A stretch of 8,640 nt of DNA from an uncultured Erysipelotrichaceae bacterium (GCA_902795845.1 CADBMU010000073.1:1-8640), one strand, 5' to 3'. Numbered from the stretch's first letter, positions 1-6,802 are shown. Notes: a model not told the origin generated them from the sequence alone. Numbers and translations: made by a program.

Positions 1-1
1 A

Positions 2-667
2 ACTGGTTCCTTTGATGTAGAAAATTGGCAAGTAACAATAGCAGACATGAAAGCAACCAGTACGAAATGTACAGTATCATTTAATTCAAAAGAAACAAAT
101 GAAAAAAAACCAATAAATATGAGTAAAAAAGAAATACTGGCATTAAATGATGAAATAACTAACATGGCAGCAGCAACAATTTTGGATAAAGTATATCCCG
201 TAGGAAGTATATATATGTCAACAGAAGATGATACAGTAGAAAAAGTTCAAAATAAATTTGGAGGAACATGGGTAAGATATGCAGAAGATACAACTTTAGT
301 AGGATATAAAGAAAATACTAATAAAGTAAATGATACAGGCGGAAGTAAAACAGTAACCTTAACAACAAATAACTTACCAAGTCATAGTCATGTAATTCCG
401 AGTTTAAACGGAAAGACGGTAGCTTTGAATCATTTTACAAAACTAAATGGAACAGGAGATTATGCAGTTAATGCTGGCGGCAGTACTAGTGCAATAACTC
501 TAGGTGATTCAATTAATTCAAGTATTGCCCACTGGACTTTAGAAATACCAAGTTTATCACTTACAACAACAGAATCAAATACAACAACATGTACAAATTG
601 TTCTGCAAATCCAATTAATGTACAAAATCCGTACACAATAGTATATATGTATAAAAGGACAGCATAA
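2..667 (+). CDS. Phage baseplate/tail-collar type protein, C-terminal part (5' partial)
   Basis: The frame is open from base 2, so this is the C-terminal 221 residues of a longer protein. The ATG at 47 has no ribosome binding site and is probably an internal Met. The first ~30 residues end in an ATSTKCTVSF block, resembling the edge of a beta-rich repeat seen in surface proteins of AT-rich Bacilli (inference). From about base 185 the sequence follows the C-terminal domain of phage baseplate/tail-collar proteins: VYPVGSIYMS, FGGTW, TLVGY, then GGSKTVTLTTNNLP, SHSH at 380-391 (the His-x-His seen in trimeric fibre domains) and the closing NPYTIVYMYKRTA. Such domains trimerise at the tip of tail fibres or other surface fibres. 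No other phage gene is visible, so prophage tail protein and co-opted host surface protein are both possible. It ends at a shared hairpin facing the mutase gene. The domain call is firm; the full-length role is unknown. Confidence 0.8.
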   Translation, partial: TGSFDVENWQVTIADMKATSTKCTVSFNSKETNEKKPINMSKKEILALNDEITNMAAATILDKVYPVGSIYMSTEDDTVEKVQNKFGGTWVRYAEDTTLVGYKENTNKVNDTGGSKTVTLTTNNLPSHSHVIPSLNGKTVALNHFTKLNGTGDYAVNAGGSTSAITLGDSINSSIAHWTLEIPSLSLTTTESNTTTCTNCSANPINVQNPYTIVYMYKRTA

Positions 668-670
668 AAT

Positions 671-694
671 AAGAGTTCAAATTTGAACTCTTTT
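671..694. terminator. Bidirectional intrinsic terminator
   Basis: Perfect palindrome at 671-692 with arms AAGAGTTCA and TGAACTCTT around an AATT loop. On the plus strand it runs into TTTT just after the baseplate-type gene. On the minus strand it is followed by ATTTTAT just after the mutase stop codon. It lies exactly between two convergent genes, so one hairpin can end both transcripts. The T-tracts are short, so efficiency may be moderate. Confidence 0.8.
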
Positions 695-2057
695 AATTAT
701 TGCTAATTATTGTATCAATTAAATCGGTGAATTCTTTTTGAATCTTATTTAAAGTAGTATTATCTTTCGCTTCAAACCTTATTGTTAAGTTTGGACCTGT
801 ATTACTAGCACGAACTAAAGCCCAACCATTGTCAAATGTGACTCTTACACCATCAATATCAATTATTTTATAATTATTTTCTAAACAGTATTCTTTAACT
901 TTACTAACTACTATTTCTTTTTTATTTTCCTCAATCGGAATTTTTATCTCTGGAGTTGCTTGATAAATATTTATTCCTTTTAAAGTATCAGTTACTGATA
1001 AATTACAATTAGATAATATTTCAATTAATCTTAATGCAGCATAAATAGCACTACCAAATTCAAGGCCACGATCATTAAAAAATACATGACCTGAAAACTC
1101 TCCACCAAATTCAAGATTATTACTCAAGACTCCATATTCTGTAAAACTTGCACCTGTTCTATAGCAAAAAGGTTCTCCACCTAATTTGTTTATTTCATCT
1201 TCTAAAGATTTTGAACATTTAACATCATATAAGTATTTTTTACATTCACTAGTTTTAATTAAACTTCTAATTATTATTATCATAAACTTGTCAGTAGGGA
1301 TGTAATTACCTTTTTCATCAATAATACCAATTCTATCTCCATCACCATCAAAAGCAATACCAACATCGGCCTTATTTTCTTTTACAGCTTTTTTTAATTG
1401 TTCCATATTCTCTTCAACAGCTGGATCTGGGTGGTGATTTGGGAATGTTCCATCGCTAATATCATTTATATAAATAGGAATTATATTATCAAATAGTTCA
1501 ATAATATCTTTAATGATAGTTGCAGTTGTTCCATTTCCTGGATCAAATACAACTTTAATTTTTCTTTCTCCCATAAAAATGTTTTTTTTCATAAATGCTA
1601 AGTATTCATTTTTAACATCCATTAAAACTTCTTCACCATGACCACTTAAAAATTCACCTTTTAAAGTATAATCTTTAAAATCACGAATCATATCTCCACG
1701 AGCATTAACGTCATAATCAAAAGAAAATTTAAAACCGTTATCATCTTTGGGGTTATGACTTGCTGTAACCATAATACCAGGAAATTTATTGATTTTTCTA
1801 GAAAAATAATGCATTGGAGTAGTAATTAATCCATAATACATAACATTAGAGCCAGAGTCTTTAATTCCCTTAATTAAATTTTTTGTTAAACTATCAGAAG
1901 ATATTCTGTTATCATGCCCAACCACACAAGTATCAATATTATATTTTTCACGAATATAACTTCCATAACTTCTACCGATAGTATAAGCAGAATTGTCGTC
2001 CAAATCATCAGGGTATCTACCACGTATGTCATATTCTCTAAAAATAACCTTATTCAT
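693..2057 (-). CDS. Phosphomannomutase/phosphoglucomutase (alpha-D-phosphohexomutase)
   Basis: A 454-residue cytoplasmic enzyme, normal length for bacterial phosphohexomutases, which interconvert hexose 1- and 6-phosphates for sugar nucleotide and envelope glycan synthesis. All landmarks are present in order: YDIRG at 9-13; the phosphoserine loop TASHNP with Ser100; DPGNG at 172-176; the metal loop DGDGDR at 237-242; the sugar-specificity loop GEFSGH at 319-324; and the phosphate-binding loop RASNTGP at 416-422 followed by IRFEA. At 301-304 the sequence is TGAS where well-studied PMM/PGM enzymes have TGHS, so a conserved His is Ala303 here. The start at 2057 follows AGGATGTGAT and an extended -10 box. 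The gene diverges from the operon at 2192. Mannose versus glucose preference cannot be decided, so manB or pgcA is not assigned. Confidence 0.93.
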   Translation of the reverse strand: MNKVIFREYDIRGRYPDDLDDNSAYTIGRSYGSYIREKYNIDTCVVGHDNRISSDSLTKNLIKGIKDSGSNVMYYGLITTPMHYFSRKINKFPGIMVTASHNPKDDNGFKFSFDYDVNARGDMIRDFKDYTLKGEFLSGHGEEVLMDVKNEYLAFMKKNIFMGERKIKVVFDPGNGTTATIIKDIIELFDNIIPIYINDISDGTFPNHHPDPAVEENMEQLKKAVKENKADVGIAFDGDGDRIGIIDEKGNYIPTDKFMIIIIRSLIKTSECKKYLYDVKCSKSLEDEINKLGGEPFCYRTGASFTEYGVLSNNLEFGGEFSGHVFFNDRGLEFGSAIYAALRLIEILSNCNLSVTDTLKGINIYQATPEIKIPIEENKKEIVVSKVKEYCLENNYKIIDIDGVRVTFDNGWALVRASNTGPNLTIRFEAKDNTTLNKIQKEFTDLIDTIISNN

Positions 2058-2076
2058 ATTATCACATCCTATGATA

Positions 2077-2085
2077 ATTATAACA
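2077..2085 (-). promoter_or_regulatory. Extended -10 promoter of the mutase gene
   Basis: The reverse strand reads TGTTATAAT, a perfect extended -10 (TGnTATAAT), 20 bases ahead of the mutase start. No good -35 is seen at the usual distance (ACCTTA at 17 bases), as extended -10 promoters allow. The predicted start near 2070 leaves a leader of only about 13 bases, beginning at the AGG of the ribosome binding site. Confidence 0.55.
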
Positions 2086-2141
2086 TTAAATAAAAAAACT
2101 AAGGTAAATTCTTTATTAAAAAGTGTAAACTAAATTTATAG

Positions 2142-2170
2142 TAGAAAAATAAATTTATTAATAGTATAAT
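2142..2170 (+). promoter_or_regulatory. Sigma-A type promoter of the 2192-2945 operon
   Basis: TAGAAA at 2142-2147 (weak -35), a 17-base spacer, and a perfect TATAAT at 2165-2170, 22 bases before the start at 2192. The AGGTGAT ribosome binding site at 2182-2188 follows. The -10 is convincing; the -35 matches in 4 of 6 positions. Confidence 0.6.
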
Positions 2171-2191
2171 AAATATAAGATAGGTGATAAT

Positions 2192-2737
2192 ATGAAGAAT
2201 GTTAATGAAGCAATTGAAAATGCAAAAAGAAAAAGTATAAAAAAGGGAATTCCAATAAAATATAAGGGACAAATTATTAAACTTGATCCAACAAAAGTTG
2301 CTATAGCTTCTTTTGGACTTACTGCAAGTCTTGTTATAGCAGGTATTGCTACTTCAAAATTAATCGATAAAGTAGAAACTAAGTTAGAAGAAAATGAAAT
2401 TGTTAAAGAGTATAATGATGAAATGAATGACACATGGAAAGAAGAAGTACATCGTGTAGATAATAATCGTAGTTATGCAATTGACTATTCTGATATTGCA
2501 ATTGAAATATTGAAAGATGAAGATACAAGAGAGCAAAAATTATATTCTTATATTTGCTCTAGATATAAAGAAACTGAAATTACTGATTTATTGCAAATTC
2601 TAGCTTTTACTGAAGGAAAATCATATAAGAATTTAAATGAATATGTAATTGAACGTGGATTTAATTCAGTTGATGAATGGAAAAATTATTGCAAAGATCA
2701 AATATTAAAAAGCAGTAATAATGGAAGGACAATGTAA
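2192..2737 (+). CDS. Single-pass membrane protein of unknown function
   Basis: I do not recognise this 181-residue protein. It has a Lys-rich hydrophilic N-terminus (1-35, with KRKSIKKGIPIKYKG), one hydrophobic helix at about 36-54 rich in Ala, Ile and Leu, then a charged, helix-prone C-terminal part of about 125 residues. No signal peptidase or lipobox motif is visible, so it is probably a membrane anchor. The positive-inside rule would put the N-terminus in the cytoplasm, but the C-terminal part looks like a soluble domain and the topology is uncertain. AGGTGAT sits 3 bases plus spacer before ATG 2192, behind a TATAAT promoter. The stop codon is one base from the next start (2739), so the two are almost certainly co-transcribed and translationally coupled. 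Codon use matches the neighbours. Confidence 0.8.
   Translation: MKNVNEAIENAKRKSIKKGIPIKYKGQIIKLDPTKVAIASFGLTASLVIAGIATSKLIDKVETKLEENEIVKEYNDEMNDTWKEEVHRVDNNRSYAIDYSDIAIEILKDEDTREQKLYSYICSRYKETEITDLLQILAFTEGKSYKNLNEYVIERGFNSVDEWKNYCKDQILKSSNNGRTM
2723..2729 (+). promoter_or_regulatory. Ribosome binding site that sets the 2739 start
   Basis: GGAAGGA lies inside the last codons of the membrane protein gene, 9 bases before ATG 2739. The in-frame ATG at 2721 overlaps this site and has no comparable motif upstream, so 2739 is the better start. Confidence 0.7.
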
Positions 2738-2738
2738 T

Positions 2739-2945
2739 ATGATAGAACTTGAAGATAATATTAAATATTTTATTACTAAAGAAATCCAAGATGGTAGTGT
2801 AGTTTATGTTTATTTAACTAATGTTAATGATGTAAATGATTTTTGCATTAGAAAGACTAATGAATCTCGTGAAGAATTAAAAGAACTAGATAGTGAAGAA
2901 GAATTTAAATATGCTTTAAAAGTATATCAAAATAATATGGAATAA
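2739..2945 (+). CDS. Small acidic protein, possibly DUF1292-like
   Basis: With the start at 2739 this is a 68-residue protein starting MIELEDN; the longer version from 2721 would add MEGQCN but lacks a ribosome binding site. It is acidic and soluble. The pattern is a beta-rich first half (IKYFITKEIQDGSVVYVYLTN) then a charged helix ending DSEEEFKYALKVYQ. This recalls the DUF1292 (YrzB-like) family, where DG-x-x-Y-V/Y and a late E-E-F/W occur, but the match is from memory of the pattern and is weak. It follows the membrane protein gene by one base and ends one base before the -35 of the ileS promoter. No function can be assigned. Confidence 0.7.
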   Translation: MIELEDNIKYFITKEIQDGSVVYVYLTNVNDVNDFCIRKTNESREELKELDSEEEFKYALKVYQNNME

Positions 2946-2946
2946 C

Positions 2947-2974
2947 TTGACATAAAATTAAATTAAGTTATAAT
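2947..2974 (+). promoter_or_regulatory. Consensus sigma-A promoter of the T-box/ileS unit
   Basis: Perfect TTGACA at 2947-2952, a 16-base spacer, and perfect TATAAT at 2969-2974. Transcription should begin near 2981. The -35 starts one base after the stop codon of the preceding gene, and no terminator lies between, so read-through from upstream is possible. Constitutive strength with control by attenuation is typical of T-box genes. Confidence 0.9.
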
Positions 2975-2980
2975 AATTAA

Positions 2981-3195
2981 TGAAAAAACGTTGAACAAGA
3001 GAGTAATTAAATGAATTTTTAAAGAGAGTTAATGGTTGGTGTAAATTAACAAATGCAATTTAATGAAAATCACTTGGGAGTTAGATTTTAGAAATAATAG
3101 TAAAAAATCTCGTTTAACTTACGTTACAAGTAATTAAGTAATATAAAGGATGGTACCGCAGAATTGCTCCTTAGCAGTTTTGTGGTTTTTATTTT
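2981..3195 (+). promoter_or_regulatory. T-box riboswitch, isoleucine (AUC specifier), controlling ileS
   Basis: The leader senses uncharged tRNA-Ile and allows ileS transcription when charging is low. Stem I: lower helix CAAG 2996-2999 with CTTG 3073-3076. The specifier loop has the loop E parts AGTA (3002-3005) and GAA (3065-3067), and the specifier codon ATC at 3069-3071 followed by A. The upper helix is ATTAAAT 3006-3012 with ATTTAAT 3058-3064, and a distal helix is GTTAAT 3028-3033 with ATTAAC 3045-3050. A further hairpin pairs 3083-3089 with 3104-3110. Antiterminator: AAGGA 3146-3150 with TCCTT 3168-3172, the seven-base bulge TGGTACC 3151-3157, and GCA 3158-3160 with TGC 3165-3167. The bulge TGGT would pair with the ACCA end of tRNA-Ile (discriminator A). 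Specifier and downstream gene agree. Confidence 0.96.
3155..3195 (+). terminator. T-box regulatory terminator
   Basis: A 14-pair stem (3155-3168 with 3173-3186, including G-T wobbles) has a CCTT loop and is followed by a T-rich run to 3195. Its 5' arm uses the ACC GCA and GAATTGCT of the antiterminator, so the two folds exclude each other. The ileS ribosome binding site (AGGAGG, 3197-3202) lies immediately downstream. Confidence 0.93.
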
Positions 3196-3207
3196 GAGGA
3201 GGAAAGT

Positions 3208-6200
3208 ATGAAAAATTTTAAAGAATTAGACAAAAGAAATGTTCATGAAGTAGAAACAGATATTTTAGCTACATGGAAAAAACAAGATATTTTAAATAAA
3301 ACTATCGATAATAGAAAAAATGATGAAAATTGGGTATTTTATGATGGACCAGCAACAGCTAATGGAATGCCAGGACTTCATCATATGGTAGCTAAATTTT
3401 TAAAAGATTCTTTTTGTAAATATCAAACAATGAAAGGTAAAAAAGTCTTAAGAAAAGTAGGTTGGGATACTCATGGACTTCCAGTTGAGGTTAATGTTGA
3501 GAAAAAATTAGGATTTACTGGTAAAGCTGATATTGAAAAATATGGTATAAAAGAATTTAATAAATTATGTAAAGAAACAGTATGGGATAATGAAGCTGCT
3601 TTTAGAAATCTTACTGATGAAATGGGTCAATTTATAGATCTTGATAATAGATATATTACTTATGATAATGATTATATTGAAACAGAATGGTGGATTTTAA
3701 AAAAATTCTTTGATGAAAATTTATTTTATGAAGGAGTAAAAATAATGCCTTGGTGTCCAAGATGTGGAACAGGACTTGCTTCTCATGAAGTTGCTCAAGG
3801 ATATAAAAGTGTTGATGCAAATACTGTAATAGTTCCATTTAAGCTAAAAGATAAAGACGAATATTTTCTTGTATGGACTACAACTCCATGGACACTTGTT
3901 TCAAATGTTGCACTATGTGTTAATCCAAATGAAGAATACGTAAAAGTTGAATCTAAAGGTTATAAATTTATTTTAGCAAGCGCTCTAGCTGATAAAGTAT
4001 TAGGTGAAGATTATAAAGTAATTGAAAAATATACTGGTAAAGATTTAGAATTCGTTGAATATGAGCAATTAATTCCAAGTGATATTAAAATTAATGGTAA
4101 AGCTTTCTTTGTTACTTGCGATACTTATGTAACAATGACTGATGGAACTGGTATAGTTCATATTGCACCAGCATTTGGTGAAGACGATGCAAATGTTGGT
4201 AAAAAATATAAATTACCTTATGTTAATCCAGTTGGTGAAGATGCTAGATATACTGAAGGTCCATGGAAAGGACAGTATATTTTTGATGCTGATTTAGATG
4301 TAATTAAATGGTTAAAAGAAAATGATAAGTTATTTAAAAAACAAAAAATTAAACATGATTATCCTCATTGTTGGAGATGTGATTCACCACTTGTTTATTA
4401 TTCAAGACCATCATATTATCTTGAAGTAACTAAATTAAAAGATAAAATAATAGAAGAAAATAATAAAGTAAATTGGTACCCATCTTTTGTTGGTGAAAAA
4501 CGTTTTGGCAACTGGCTTTCAAATATGAATGATTGGGCTATTTCTAGAAATAGATATTGGGGGACACCACTTCCTTTATGGAGATGTGAATGTGGTCATA
4601 TGGAAATGATTGGTTCACGTCAAGAATTAAAAGAAAAAGCTATTGAAGAAATTGATGAAAAAACTATTGATTTACATCGACCATTTGTTGATGATATTCA
4701 TATTAAATGCCCAAGTTGTGGTAAAACAATGAATAGAACAAAAGAAGTAATAGATTGTTGGTTTGATTCAGGTTCTATGCCATTTAGTCAATACCATTAT
4801 CCATTTGAAAATAAAGAATTATGGGAAAGTCAATATCCAGCAGACTTTATAGCTGAAGGAATAGATCAAACTCGTGGATGGTTTTATTCACTTTTAGTAA
4901 TTGGAACATTCGTAACAGGAAAATCTCCATATAAGAATGTTTTAGTTAATGAACTATTACTTGATAAAAATGGTCAAAAAATGCATAAGAGTAAAGGAAA
5001 TGCTGTTGAGCCATTTACCATCATGCATAAATATGGTGCTGATACAGTTAGATGGTATTTAGCATATGTATCTCCAACTTGGACACCACTTAAATTTGAT
5101 GAAGATGGTTTAAAAGAAGTTCATTCAAAATTCTTTAATCCGCTAAGAAATACTTATTCATTCTTCCAAATGTATGCTAACATTGATGGAATAGATACTG
5201 ATAAATGTTTTGTAGATTATGAAAATCGTGAAGAAATAGATAAATGGTTATTATCTAAATATAATAAATTAGTTAAAAGTGTTACAGAAAGTTATGATAA
5301 ATATGACTTAAATGAAGCAGTAAAAAATATAACTTCATTTGTTTCAGAAGACTTATCTAATTGGTACATAAGACGTAATAGAAATAGATTCTGGAGCAGT
5401 GAGTTAGATAATTCTAAAAAATCAGTTTATATTACTACTTATGAAGTATTATGTGGGTTATGTAAATTATGTGCTCCAATTATTCCATACACTACTGAAG
5501 AAATCTATAAGGATTTAACTTTAGAAGAATCAGTTCATTTATGTGATTTCCCAGTTTATAATGAAAATCATGTAAATGAAGAGATAGAAGTAAAAATGGA
5601 TTTAGTAAGAGATTTAATATCTACTGGTCGTTTTGTTCGTGAAGAAAATAAAGTAAAAGTTAGACAACCACTTGGTGAATGTTTAATAGATGGTAAATAT
5701 GAAAGTATTCTTGGTAACTTAGTTAATTTGATTATTGAAGAGTTAAATGTTAAGAAAGTAACATTCGTTGATGATTTATCTAAATATATGAATTTTACAA
5801 TTAAACCTAATTTCAAAGTTTGTGGCGCTATGTTTGGAGCTAAAATGAGAGATTACCAAGAGGTATTAAAAGATTTAACTGATGAAGATATTGATTTAAT
5901 CTTAAAAAATGAAACTGTTACTGTAGATTTTGATGGTGGAAGACTTGATATTACTCCAGATATGGTAGATGTTAGAATTGAATCAAAAGAAGGATTCAAT
6001 GTTGGAATGCAAAATAATAAATTTATTATTTTAAATACTGAATTAACTGAAGAATTAATATTAGAAGGACTTGCAAGAGAATTAGTTTCAAAAGTTCAAA
6101 ATTTAAGAAAAACTTCTGGACTTGAGATTGAAAATAGAATAAAATTATATTATTTTGGTGATGACAGAGTTAATAAAGCAATTGAAACTTTTGTAGATTT

Positions 6201-6309
6201 TATTAAAAAAGAAACTCTTTCTGTAGAAGTTATAAAGGATGAAAATCTAGAAGAATCAGTAGATTTAAATGGACATAAAACTTTGATAAAAATTGAAAAG
6301 AATAACTAA
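3208..6309 (+). CDS. ileS: Isoleucyl-tRNA synthetase, type 2 (IleRS2), with altered GLHH signature
   Basis: Charges tRNA-Ile with isoleucine in the cytoplasm. At 1033 residues and with GPATANG near the N-terminus it is of the eukaryote-like type 2 rather than the ~930-residue type 1. Domains: catalytic Rossmann fold first half (to ~180), CP1 editing domain (~190-400) with WTTTPWT at 223-229 and the likely editing Asp327 in GEDD. Two Cys pairs at 183/186 and 388/391, and two more at 460/462 and 501/504, suggest two zinc sites. The KMSKS loop is KMHKS at 591-595, followed by a helical anticodon-binding region (~650-820) and a type-2 C-terminal region. The first signature motif, normally HxGH, is GLHH at 56-59 (bases 3373-3384). 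This swap is known in some bacterial IleRS2 enzymes and is linked to very high mupirocin resistance. The start follows AGGAGG by 5 bases. A T-box leader precedes it and a terminator follows. Confidence 0.97.
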   Translation: MKNFKELDKRNVHEVETDILATWKKQDILNKTIDNRKNDENWVFYDGPATANGMPGLHHMVAKFLKDSFCKYQTMKGKKVLRKVGWDTHGLPVEVNVEKKLGFTGKADIEKYGIKEFNKLCKETVWDNEAAFRNLTDEMGQFIDLDNRYITYDNDYIETEWWILKKFFDENLFYEGVKIMPWCPRCGTGLASHEVAQGYKSVDANTVIVPFKLKDKDEYFLVWTTTPWTLVSNVALCVNPNEEYVKVESKGYKFILASALADKVLGEDYKVIEKYTGKDLEFVEYEQLIPSDIKINGKAFFVTCDTYVTMTDGTGIVHIAPAFGEDDANVGKKYKLPYVNPVGEDARYTEGPWKGQYIFDADLDVIKWLKENDKLFKKQKIKHDYPHCWRCDSPLVYYSRPSYYLEVTKLKDKIIEENNKVNWYPSFVGEKRFGNWLSNMNDWAISRNRYWGTPLPLWRCECGHMEMIGSRQELKEKAIEEIDEKTIDLHRPFVDDIHIKCPSCGKTMNRTKEVIDCWFDSGSMPFSQYHYPFENKELWESQYPADFIAEGIDQTRGWFYSLLVIGTFVTGKSPYKNVLVNELLLDKNGQKMHKSKGNAVEPFTIMHKYGADTVRWYLAYVSPTWTPLKFDEDGLKEVHSKFFNPLRNTYSFFQMYANIDGIDTDKCFVDYENREEIDKWLLSKYNKLVKSVTESYDKYDLNEAVKNITSFVSEDLSNWYIRRNRNRFWSSELDNSKKSVYITTYEVLCGLCKLCAPIIPYTTEEIYKDLTLEESVHLCDFPVYNENHVNEEIEVKMDLVRDLISTGRFVREENKVKVRQPLGECLIDGKYESILGNLVNLIIEELNVKKVTFVDDLSKYMNFTIKPNFKVCGAMFGAKMRDYQEVLKDLTDEDIDLILKNETVTVDFDGGRLDITPDMVDVRIESKEGFNVGMQNNKFIILNTELTEELILEGLARELVSKVQNLRKTSGLEIENRIKLYYFGDDRVNKAIETFVDFIKKETLSVEVIKDENLEESVDLNGHKTLIKIEKNN

Positions 6310-6313
6310 AATT

Positions 6314-6339
6314 AAGGCTTTGATAAAAGGCCTTTTTTT
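6314..6339 (+). terminator. Intrinsic terminator of ileS
   Basis: Arms AAGGCTTT (6314-6321) and AAGGCCTT (6327-6334) pair over 8 positions with one T-G wobble around a GATAA loop, followed by a continuous T-run to 6339. It lies five bases after the ileS stop and just before the DUF4186 start, so that gene depends on read-through or on a promoter inside the end of ileS. Confidence 0.88.
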
Positions 6340-6353
6340 GTTACAATTTTTTT

Positions 6354-6360
6354 AGGTGAT
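6354..6360 (+). promoter_or_regulatory. Ribosome binding site that sets the 6365 start
   Basis: AGGTGAT followed by TATA and ATG 6365. The same AGGTGAT arrangement precedes ATG 2192. A GTG at 6356 is in frame but sits inside this site, so it is not the start. Confidence 0.75.
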
Positions 6361-6364
6361 TATA

Positions 6365-6739
6365 ATGAATTCAATCGATATAATTTTAAATAGATTATCA
6401 AAATCAAAATTTAGAGCATCATTTAAATTGAAAGAAGAAGATTTCATATATATAGAAAAGGTAGGGATAAATAAAATTGCAAAACATGCTTATGATTTTA
6501 TAAATCAAAGATTAAAACCAAAATATATAAAAAATGATGGTAAACAAACACCATTGAAAGGTCATCCTGTATTTATAGCTGAACATGCGACTGCAACATG
6601 TTGTAGAGGATGTTTATTTAAATGGCATCATATAAAAAAAGATAAAGAATTAAGTGAATTAGAAGTTAGATATATTGTAAATGTTATTATGAAATGGATA
6701 AATAATCAGATGGAAATTAGAAATAAATCAAAAAAATAA
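6365..6739 (+). CDS. DUF4186 family protein
   Basis: A 124-residue cytoplasmic protein that matches the DUF4186 family along its whole length: SKFRASFKL at 14-22, HAYDF at 41-45, NDGKQTP at 57-63, GHPVFIAEHATATCCRGC at 66-83, KWHH at 86-89, and a closing helix with VNVIMKW. The function of the family is not known to me. The invariant-looking Cys and His residues (H67, H74, C79, C80, C83, H88) could bind a metal or form a redox site; that is inference. It starts at ATG 6365 behind AGGTGAT rather than at the in-frame GTG 6356. It follows the ileS terminator by 25 bases, with no room for its own promoter between. No convincing terminator follows it. Base use is like its neighbours. Confidence 0.92.
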   Translation: MNSIDIILNRLSKSKFRASFKLKEEDFIYIEKVGINKIAKHAYDFINQRLKPKYIKNDGKQTPLKGHPVFIAEHATATCCRGCLFKWHHIKKDKELSELEVRYIVNVIMKWINNQMEIRNKSKK

Positions 6740-6764
6740 TTGTCCTTTTACTGACCTTTATAAA

Positions 6765-6794
6765 TGTATAAAAACTCCCCGCCCCAGAGGTCAA
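6765..6794 (-). promoter_or_regulatory. Possible degenerate promoter with G-rich spacer
   Basis: Read on the reverse strand: TTGACC (6789-6794), an 18-base spacer beginning TCTGGGGCGGGGAG, and TATACA (6765-6770). Boxes and spacing are acceptable for sigma-A, but it points into the 3' end of the DUF4186 gene and no start codon follows, so it may be a relic. The G-rich spacer recalls the promoter at 8513-8564. Confidence 0.25.
6781..6794 (+). repeat. Direct repeat A, copy 1 (GCCCCAGAGGTCAA)
   Basis: Fourteen bases identical to 8492-8505, on the other side of the insertion sequence and 1711 bases away. It is GC-rich and so unlikely by chance in this DNA. Confidence 0.8.
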
Positions 6795-6802
6795 CGTTAA
6801 AT

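Noticed and set aside
47..49. ATG as the start of the baseplate-type protein
   Set aside because: The frame is open to base 2 and the bases before the ATG show no ribosome binding site, so it is an internal codon of a cut-off gene.
2158..2433. 91-residue open frame on the reverse strand
   Set aside because: It lies opposite the membrane protein gene at 2192, has no ribosome binding site, and covers that gene's promoter; a shadow frame.
2721..2723. ATG as the start of the small acidic protein
   Set aside because: It overlaps the GGAAGGA site that correctly serves ATG 2739 and has no site of its own.
3656..3838. 60-residue open frame on the reverse strand
   Set aside because: Wholly inside ileS on the other strand, with His/Leu-rich meaningless sequence; a shadow.
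5568..5816. 82-residue open frame on the reverse strand
   Set aside because: Wholly inside ileS on the other strand with no supporting signals.
6283..6312. Promoter for the DUF4186 gene inside the end of ileS (TTGATA, 18 bases, TAAAAT)
   Set aside because: Both boxes are common by chance in this AT-rich DNA, and the start would fall inside the ileS terminator; not strong enough to list.
6356..6358. GTG as the start of the DUF4186 protein
   Set aside because: It is part of the AGGTGAT ribosome binding site for ATG 6365, and the extra residues are not part of the family pattern.
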